Assembly (NCBI GenBank): GCA_013140935.1
Contig: JABFSD010000020.1
Location: forward strand, 1 to 11,715
Source of the DNA: Acidobacteriota bacterium
GTDB lineage: Bacteria; Acidobacteriota; Blastocatellia; RBC074
Length of the DNA stretch: 11,715 nt
Direction of reading: 5' to 3'
A model generated the notes under the pieces. The model did not search any database, had not been told where the DNA came from, and worked only from the letters and a program-made list of their open reading frames with translations. Position 1 is the stretch's first letter. Each line of letters starts with the position of its first letter. A program made the position numbers and the translations under genes. Positions 6,881-11,715 of the stretch are shown here, piece by piece.

Positions 6881-6922
6881 GCGCAAACAGGATGCTTTCT
6901 CAAAGCGCATTTGCGGGCATAG
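6881..6922 (+). pseudogene. 3'-terminal remnant of a second uvrA-like gene
   Basis: In the frame beginning at 6881 the bases read AQTGCFLKAHLRA and stop (TAG 6920-6922), against [13 protein letters not shown] and stop at the end of the intact gene (2381-2422). Nine of the last eleven residues are identical. At DNA level about 28 of 42 bases match and many differences are at third codon positions, so the remnant seems to come from a diverged copy under protein-level selection, not a fresh duplication. The downstream string TTTTTTGC-TACGC also recurs after both stops (2433-2445 and 6943-6956). It abuts the gamma-glutamyltransferase fragment directly. Confidence 0.6.
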
Positions 6923-6946
6923 CGATAAGCGAACTCCCTTGATTTT

Positions 6947-6975
6947 TTGCCTACGCATAACGTTCGCGGTATTCT
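6947..6975 (+). promoter_or_regulatory. Possible promoter of the 7001-7983 cassette
   Basis: TTGCCT (6947-6952), 17 nt, then TATTCT (6970-6975); each box matches consensus at 4 of 6. Placement 25 bases before the ATG at 7001 and after gene debris makes it the best local candidate, but matches of this quality occur by chance. Confidence 0.3.
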
Positions 6976-7000
6976 CAGCCGCCTTCAATTGAGGAAAATT

Positions 7001-7603
7001 ATGGAACTGATTGTAAGCATACCTGACAAAGCAGCGGCCCTTCTTTCGGCGCAGAACGGCGACCTTGCCCGAAAGGTGCTGGAAGGTTACGCGCTCGAAA
7101 GCTATCGGTCGGGCAAGCTAACGACTTTGCAGTTGCAAGAACTTTTGGGATTTGAAACCGGCGCGGACACAGCAGCCTTCTTGCAGCGGCACGGTGTTCC
7201 TGCGCCCCAAGCAACGCTTACAACCAAAGACTCGTTGATTGTTTCAGTGCAAAAGAAATTGCGTGAGATCAGCCAGACGGAAGCGGATTGGGACTCTTAT
7301 GGAGCGCAGCCGACTTCGCTGAATGCCATCCGTCAGGCGGAAGAGCTATTTGCGCTACTCGTCAATCGGTTTCATCAGTCAAAAGGCGACAAGCTGCTCC
7401 CTTACGATGTCGCTCCGTTGCCCAACGGCGGCGTACAGCTTGAGTGGCGCGGCACAAACGGCGCGCTTGAGGTTGAGATTCACCCCAATGCCGAACTGCG
7501 TTACTTGTTGGTGAAAGGGCAAGGCGAACAACGGCAATTTCAGGAAGATGAAAAGACTTCAGCCGCAGCAATCATCGAACTGGTTTCAGGGATTTTCGAA
7601 TGA
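7001..7603 (+). CDS. Two-part protein: UPF0175/antitoxin-like N-terminus fused to a WDSYGA-motif domain
   Basis: A 200-residue protein of unknown function. Residues 1-68 (SIPDKAAALLSA, then ALESYRSGKLTTLQLQELLG and FLQRHGVPAP) resemble UPF0175-type small antitoxins: an alpha-helical stretch followed by the 'Y.sGKLs..q..elLg' helix-turn-helix-like motif. Residues 80-200 form a separate domain with WDSYGAQP at 97-104, then LPNGGVQLEWRG at 140-151 and ALEVEIHP at 155-162, a pattern I associate with an unnamed family found beside the type of protein encoded by the next gene. No signal peptide or membrane segment. Start ATG 7001 has TGAGGA 5 nt upstream. Its stop overlaps the next ATG as ATGA, so the two products are coupled and probably act together. 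Whether it is an antitoxin, a DNA-binding regulator or something else cannot be told from sequence. Confidence 0.78.
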   Translation: MELIVSIPDKAAALLSAQNGDLARKVLEGYALESYRSGKLTTLQLQELLGFETGADTAAFLQRHGVPAPQATLTTKDSLIVSVQKKLREISQTEADWDSYGAQPTSLNAIRQAEELFALLVNRFHQSKGDKLLPYDVAPLPNGGVQLEWRGTNGALEVEIHPNAELRYLLVKGQGEQRQFQEDEKTSAAAIIELVSGIFE

Positions 7604-7983
7604 GTCTGCCTAACGTAACCATCAACGACGATGACCTGTTATATCGTCGGTTGCATCACACACGGGTTTATGAAGACGGCAGTGTCAAAAGCATCGCTTA
7701 TATGTTCAACAGTCGGCCTGACCCGGAAGTGTCGGTTGATCTGGCGCGTTTGACCACGCCAGAAGAAGCAGCAGGCAGAGGCAAACCCGGCACTGGGTTG
7801 GGAGAAATCGTGACGAGCGTGCCGCGTGCGTTGGGCTTTCAGGTTGAATATCGGCCTCTGCCGGAAAATCCGGCGCACTCGCAAATCGAAGGCCATAACA
7901 CGAAAGCCCTATGCAAACAGCTTGCAGAAGCGACACAGATGATTCTTATGCCGCAAAAAATTAGTAACGCGCCGACGGAGTAA
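7600..7983 (+). CDS. Conserved hypothetical partner protein of the 7001 gene
   Basis: A 127-residue protein, soluble by eye, no recognised enzyme motif. Visible blocks are DDDLLYRRLHHTRVYEDG (residues 10-27), an AYMFNSRPDPEVSVDLARLTTPEE run (33-56), and a C-terminal LPENPAHSQIEG (87-98) with conserved-looking Asn-Pro-Ala-His. I associate this layout (LhR-x-h, then SVDlA-L, then NPAHa) with small hypothetical proteins in Chloroflexi, cyanobacteria and Acidobacteriota that sit next to WDSYGA-motif proteins; that is memory of the family, not a search. The ATG overlaps the previous stop by 4 nt and AGGGA (7588-7592) lies 7 nt upstream. Acting as the second half of a two-component cassette (toxin-like or enzyme-like) is inference. 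Confidence 0.75.
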   Translation: MSLPNVTINDDDLLYRRLHHTRVYEDGSVKSIAYMFNSRPDPEVSVDLARLTTPEEAAGRGKPGTGLGEIVTSVPRALGFQVEYRPLPENPAHSQIEGHNTKALCKQLAEATQMILMPQKISNAPTE

Positions 7984-7985
7984 CC

Positions 7986-8138
7986 GGCTTGTTGGGCAAG
8001 CTGTTGCGCCAAGCCCGCGACACCGATGTTTGGAAATTCACTTCGCCCGCTGAAGTTTAGCGCAAGTGGCCTCAGCTTGAGCGCCATCTGGGAAGGCGGC
8101 GGGCGTTTTGGGAATTTCTGTTAGGAAGCTGGCACTAA
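7986..8138 (+). pseudogene. Decayed 3' end of an unidentified gene with in-frame stop
   Basis: One frame reads GLLGKLLRQARDTDVWKF then TSPAEV, a TAG stop (8058-8060), and continues RKWPQLERHLGRRRAFWEF and LLGSWH to TAA (8136-8138). The second half has the look of a genuine protein tail (Trp, Arg-rich amphipathic helix) and flows in the same frame across the stop, so a single base change probably killed it. No start codon fits, so most of the gene is gone. The family was not recognised. Confidence 0.4.
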
Positions 8139-8139
8139 G

Positions 8140-9408
8140 ATGGACTCATCGGCGAATAACAATCGGAACGAATTGCTTCCCACCTCAATGACAACACCAA
8201 CGACATCCAACGTTCCTGCTGGCCCGCTCGTCGGCGTGCGCGTACTCGACTTTTGCAGCTTCATCAATGGCGCGTTTAGTGCGGCGTTGATGGGCGATAT
8301 GGGTGCGAGTGTCATCAAGATCGAATCGCTCGCGGGCGATGGCGCGCGGGCGTGGGGGCCGTTCTTGAAAGGTGAGAGCCGCATCTTTCAAGCCTGGAAT
8401 CGCAACAAGCGCGGAGTCGCACTTGACCTGACTAAACCTGCGGCGCGCGAGATCGTTTACCAACTCGTCAAAGACGCTGACGTCGTGATTGAAAACTTTC
8501 GCGTAGGCGTAACGGAAAAACTGGGCATTGATTACGCGACGTTGCGCGAGCTCAATCCGCGTTTGATTTACTGTTCGTCCACGGCGTTTGGCGCGCGCGG
8601 GCCGATGCGCGCGCGGCCTGGTTACGATCCGGTGTTGCAAAGTCTGAGTGGCGTGGCGCGCGACAACGAACGTTATAACGGCGGGCGGACGGCGATTGGT
8701 TCAGTAGCGGTGTCGGATTATCAGGCTTCGATGCTGGTGGTGATGGCGATCAATGCCGCGCTCTTTCATCGTGAACGCTGCGGCGGCGCGGGGCAGAAAA
8801 TCGAAACGTCGTTGTTGCAAGCCGTGATGTCAGTGTCGGCGCAACATTTTATCGAGCCGCTCGAGACTGAGGAAGAAGGCACGCTCGGCATTTATCCTTA
8901 CCAATTGTTCGAGACGAGCGATGGTTTGATTTTCATCGGCGCGGCGACCGATAAGTTTTGGCGCTTGCTCTGTCAGGAAATGGGTTTGCCTGAATTGGGC
9001 GCGGATGAACGCTACGCCACGAATGACCAGCGCACGGCGGCGCGCGAAACGTTGACGGCGTTGTTACAACCGATCTTGCGCGGACGCACGACGGCGGAAT
9101 GGGAAGCCGCATTGCTCAACGCGGGCGTGCCTTGCGGTTCGGTGAACAGCTATCTCGAATTCATGCACGACTCGCAAGTGACGGCAATGGAGATGAACCC
9201 GATGGTCGAGCATCCACACTTTGGGCGAATGCGTACGTTTGGCGTCCCGGTTAATTTCGAGCAGACACCCGGCGCGATTCAGTGCGCCGCGCCGATGTTA
9301 GGCCAACATACCGAAGAAATTTTGCGCGAACTCGGTTATGGCGACGACCGCATCGCGCAATTGCGACAGGCTGGAACTGTCTTGAGCAGAGAAAAGGAAT
9401 CACGCTGA
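8140..9408 (+). CDS. Family III CoA-transferase (CaiB/BaiF type)
   Basis: Predicted cytoplasmic acyl-CoA transferase of 422 residues, moving CoA between organic acids through a covalent aspartyl-CoA intermediate. Family features in order: PLVGVRVLDFCSFINGAFSA at 29-48; MGDMGASVIKIE at 51-62; NRNKRGVALDL at 87-97; DADVVIENFRVGV at 112-124; RPGYDPVLQSLSG at 159-171; the catalytic Asp193 in GSVAVSDYQAS; and IETSLLQAVM at 221-230. Length is normal for the family. The substrate cannot be inferred; formyl-CoA, carnitine, succinyl-CoA:mesaconate-type and racemase members share this pattern. Start ATG 8140 has AGGAAG (8123-8128) at a rather long spacing of 11; ATG 8188 has no ribosome-binding site. 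The first 25 residues are a low-complexity Asn/Thr/Ser lead. It heads a three-gene run with the DUF2277 and ankyrin genes. Confidence 0.93.
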   Translation: MDSSANNNRNELLPTSMTTPTTSNVPAGPLVGVRVLDFCSFINGAFSAALMGDMGASVIKIESLAGDGARAWGPFLKGESRIFQAWNRNKRGVALDLTKPAAREIVYQLVKDADVVIENFRVGVTEKLGIDYATLRELNPRLIYCSSTAFGARGPMRARPGYDPVLQSLSGVARDNERYNGGRTAIGSVAVSDYQASMLVVMAINAALFHRERCGGAGQKIETSLLQAVMSVSAQHFIEPLETEEEGTLGIYPYQLFETSDGLIFIGAATDKFWRLLCQEMGLPELGADERYATNDQRTAARETLTALLQPILRGRTTAEWEAALLNAGVPCGSVNSYLEFMHDSQVTAMEMNPMVEHPHFGRMRTFGVPVNFEQTPGAIQCAAPMLGQHTEEILRELGYGDDRIAQLRQAGTVLSREKESR

Positions 9409-9680
9409 TGTGCAGAAATATCAAGACGCTTTTTAACTTTGAACCGCCCGTCACTGAAGATGAAGTTCGCGCGGCTTCGTTGCAGTTCGTGCGCAAGTTG
9501 AGCGGGTTTAACAAACCTTCCAAAGCGAATGAAGCGGCCTTTGACGCGGCGGTTGATGAAGTCGCGGCGGTTGCGAGCAAGTTGCTTTACGCGCTTGAAA
9601 CCAATGCGCCGCCGCGCAATCGTGAAGAGGAAGCCGTCAAAGCACGGGCGCGTTCGGCGCAACGATTCGGCGCTCGTTAA
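9408..9680 (+). CDS. DUF2277 family protein
   Basis: Small conserved protein of 90 residues. The start MCRNIKTLFNFEPPVTEDEVRAASLQFVRKLSGFNKPS and the tail AFDAAVDEVAAVASKLL are the full DUF2277 signature, including the Met-Cys-Arg-Asn beginning. Function is unknown; members are small, soluble and often encoded by themselves or next to metabolic genes. The ATG overlaps the CoA-transferase stop by one base (TGATG), and AAGGA (9394-9398) lies 9 nt upstream, so translation is coupled. The last residues (VKARARSAQRFGAR) are basic and look disordered. Confidence 0.9.
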   Translation: MCRNIKTLFNFEPPVTEDEVRAASLQFVRKLSGFNKPSKANEAAFDAAVDEVAAVASKLLYALETNAPPRNREEEAVKARARSAQRFGAR

Positions 9681-9705
9681 TGCTAGTGACAACGGAGAAA
9701 GAACC

Positions 9706-10380
9706 ATGCTTGAACGAATCGCGGACGGACGCACCGATTTGGTGTTCGATTATCTGGCAGCCGGCCACGCGGCCAATGCGACTGACGCTGACGGCACGTC
9801 GCTGCTGCAATGGTGCGCTTATTACGGCGACGTGAGCGCCATCAAACATTTGCTGGCTCACGGTGAAACACTTGCGTCAATGGGCGACAACCTTGATCTC
9901 AACGGCGCAGCCTTTCACGGGCATTGGCAATTGTGCCAGTTCCTGATCGAACAGGGCGCGGATGTGAATCATCCGTTGCCCGATACGCACGAAACACCGT
10001 TGCACGCGGCGCTATGCAAACCCAACAGCGCCACGCACGCACTCGTTATCAAAGTTTTGTTAGCTGCGGGAGCGAATCCGAATTGCGTGACTGCGCCTAA
10101 CGTCGAGACGGGCGGTTTTATGCGCGACTGTCGCACGAAAGGCGAAACGCCATTGCATCGCGCGGCAGCGTTTGGCACCGAGGCTGTGATTCAACTGTTG
10201 TTGGATGCGGGCGCAGTGATTGACGCGCGCGATATGAATGGCGACACGCCGCTGAGTTGGGGCAGTTGGTATACGCGCCCTGACGCCATCTTGCGCAAGC
10301 TATGTTACGGCAGCTTTTATATTCGCCCCGAGCGACAAACGATGGAAGCGTATCTGCGCGGTGCGCCGCATGTCGGCTAG
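9706..10380 (+). CDS. Ankyrin-repeat protein
   Basis: Soluble protein of 224 residues built almost wholly from ankyrin repeats, probably a protein-binding scaffold; partner unknown. Repeat units can be followed by their LLQWCAYYGDVSAIKHLLAHG (residues 33-53), LNGAAFHGHWQLCQFLIEQGADVN (66-89), TPLHAALCKPN with VIKVLLAAGANPN (98-126), and TPLHRAAAFGTEAVIQLLLDAGAVIDARD (about 147-175) cores, followed by a degenerate TPLSWGSWY unit that caps the stack. No signal peptide or membrane segment. ATG 9706 has GGAG (9694-9697) 8 nt upstream. It follows the DUF2277 gene after 25 nt on the same strand and likely shares its transcript. It ends 59 nt from the convergent carB gene. Confidence 0.9.
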   Translation: MLERIADGRTDLVFDYLAAGHAANATDADGTSLLQWCAYYGDVSAIKHLLAHGETLASMGDNLDLNGAAFHGHWQLCQFLIEQGADVNHPLPDTHETPLHAALCKPNSATHALVIKVLLAAGANPNCVTAPNVETGGFMRDCRTKGETPLHRAAAFGTEAVIQLLLDAGAVIDARDMNGDTPLSWGSWYTRPDAILRKLCYGSFYIRPERQTMEAYLRGAPHVG

Positions 10381-10439
10381 GCGAAGTGAAACAGTATTGT
10401 TTTGAAGGGCGAAACAGCGCCTCCCGGCAAACCACTGCC

Positions 10440-11715
10440 TCAGCCGTGATGTTCCTGCAAACTCGTCACGCTCATTTTGTCCTGCCGCAGCGAAGCAATC
10501 GCACTCACTGCCGCATTCGCTCCGGTCAAGGTCGTAAACGTCACTACGTTATATTGCATCGCCGCGCGGCGAATGGCGCGTTCGTCGTAATAGGAAGTCT
10601 TGCCGAGCGGCGTATTCACGATCAGATCAATCTCGTCGCTCTTGATTAAGTCCACCACGTTCGGACGGCCTTCGTTCACTTTATAAACGCGCTCGGTGTG
10701 TACGCCTGCATCGGTCAAGTAACTCGCCGTGCCGCGCGTCGCCACAATGCGAAAGCCGAGTTCGGCTAAACGCTTGGCTACGCGAACGGCGTTTTGCTTG
10801 TCGCTGTCGTTGACGCTGATGAAGGCTGTGCCTTCTTTGGGCAGGTTGGCGTTTGCGCCGAGTTGAGCTTTGGCGAAGGCTGCGCCAAACGTAGCTGCCA
10901 TCCCCATGACTTCGCCGGTCGAACGCATTTCGGGGCCGAGTACGGGATCAACGCCGGGGAATTTGTTGAAGGGGAAGACCGGGCCTTTGATGAAAAAGCC
11001 GTCTACGGTGAGTTCGTCGGGCAGGTCGAATTCGGCGAGCTTGCGTCCGGTCATCAGGCGCGCGGCGATTTTGGCAAGCGGTACGCCGGTGGCTTTCGCT
11101 ACGAATGGCACGGTGCGCGAGGCGCGCGGGTTCACTTCCAACACGTAAACAATGTCGTCCTTGATGGCGAATTGAATGTTCATCAGGCCGACGACGTTGA
11201 GGGCTTTCGCCAGTTGCCGCGTGTAACGGCGCATGGTTTCGAGGTGTTCGGGCTTGACCATATAAGGCGGCAAGACGCTCGACGAATCGCCTGAGTGAAT
11301 GCCCGCTTCTTCGATGTGTTCCTGAATGCCGCAGATCACCGTGCGTTCGCCATCAGCAAGGGCGTCAATGTCCACCTCGAAAGCGTCTTCTAAAAAGCGA
11401 TCAACGAGGATGGGCTTTTCGGGCGAAGCCTCGACAGCGGTTTTCATGTATTGCTCAAGCGAAGTCTCGTCATAAACGATCATCATCGCGCGTCCGCCGA
11501 GAACGTAGCTGGGGCGAACTAACACGGGATAACCAATCGAAGCCGCGACGCGCTTGGCTTCGTCAACGTTGACCGCCGTGCCGTTGACGGGTTGCGGAAT
11601 GTTGAGGTCGGCGATGAGTTTGCCGAAACGCTTGCGGTCTTCGGCGAGATCAATCGCGTCGGGCGAAGTGCCGATGATGGGTACGCCGGCCCCGTGCAAG
11701 CGCATCGCCAGATTC
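10440..11715 (-). CDS. carB: Carbamoyl-phosphate synthase large chain, C-terminal half, truncated by window edge
   Basis: The large chain makes carbamoyl phosphate from ammonia, bicarbonate and two ATP for pyrimidine and arginine synthesis, with CarA supplying ammonia. Only the second half is in the window; the frame is open through the right edge, so the apparent Met at 11705 is internal. Present are the second ATP-grasp domain ([58 protein letters not shown]), the linker to the regulatory part ([20 protein letters not shown]) and the C-terminal MGS-like allosteric domain ([37 protein letters not shown]). The end at [11 protein letters not shown] is normal for the family. Neither a terminator nor any other signal was clear in the 59 bases beyond its stop. 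Confidence 0.96.
   Translation of the reverse strand, partial: NLAMRLHGAGVPIIGTSPDAIDLAEDRKRFGKLIADLNIPQPVNGTAVNVDEAKRVAASIGYPVLVRPSYVLGGRAMMIVYDETSLEQYMKTAVEASPEKPILVDRFLEDAFEVDIDALADGERTVICGIQEHIEEAGIHSGDSSSVLPPYMVKPEHLETMRRYTRQLAKALNVVGLMNIQFAIKDDIVYVLEVNPRASRTVPFVAKATGVPLAKIAARLMTGRKLAEFDLPDELTVDGFFIKGPVFPFNKFPGVDPVLGPEMRSTGEVMGMAATFGAAFAKAQLGANANLPKEGTAFISVNDSDKQNAVRVAKRLAELGFRIVATRGTASYLTDAGVHTERVYKVNEGRPNVVDLIKSDEIDLIVNTPLGKTSYYDERAIRRAAMQYNVVTFTTLTGANAAVSAIASLRQDKMSVTSLQEHHG

Noticed and set aside
10408..10421. GGCG/CGCC hairpin between the ankyrin gene and carB
   Set aside because: Only four base pairs and no T-run; not enough to call a terminator.
10794..11294. Plus-strand open frames inside carB
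   Set aside because: Antisense to a highly conserved gene; no motif or ribosome-binding site.
1..11715. CRISPR arrays, tRNA or rRNA genes, riboswitches, integrase or transposase genes
   Set aside because: Looked for on both strands; no regularly spaced repeats, cloverleaf-like or rRNA-like sequence, nor recombinase motifs were recognised by eye.

Overview
The window looks like a chromosomal stretch of a bacterium of middling to fairly high GC. The gene mix (a diverged UvrA-type protein, a DUF2277 protein, a class III CoA-transferase, several toxin-antitoxin pairs) fits Acidobacteriota, perhaps the Blastocatellia side, but no feature fixes the taxon and this placement is inference. Both edges cut through large housekeeping-type genes: the 3' part of a uvrA-family gene on the left (+ strand) and the 3' half of carB, the carbamoyl-phosphate synthase large chain, on the right (- strand).

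Between them lies an accessory region. From about 2.4 to 7.0 kb it holds a cysteine-rich protein of unknown function (2523-3425), a toxin-first HigB/HigA pair (3484-4151), a secreted GH5-like glycosidase of visibly lower GC (4318-5325), and two related antitoxin/PIN-toxin modules placed back to back (5376-6578) around a shared 80-bp promoter region. In the left module only the antitoxin is whole, because its PIN toxin stops after about 20 recognisable residues. The right module looks intact. The region ends in debris: the first 100 or so codons of a gamma-glutamyltransferase gene with a frameshift, joined directly to what reads as the last 12 or so codons of a second uvrA-like gene. The intact uvrA ends at 2422 and its tail-like copy ends at 6922, so this 4.5-kb accessory block is bracketed by two related uvrA 3' ends.

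From 7.0 to 8.0 kb is a tightly coupled two-gene cassette of unknown function (7001-7983). The first protein joins a UPF0175-like, antitoxin-type N-terminus to a domain with a WDSYGA motif. A decayed gene tail with an in-frame stop follows (7986-8138). From 8140 to 10380 an apparent operon encodes a CaiB/BaiF-type CoA-transferase, a DUF2277 protein and an ankyrin-repeat protein. It converges on carB.

Overall this reads as a place where small selfish or stress modules (three toxin-antitoxin loci, one broken, plus an antitoxin-like cassette) and gene fragments have accumulated between conserved genes. No integrase, transposase, CRISPR array, tRNA or rRNA was seen.
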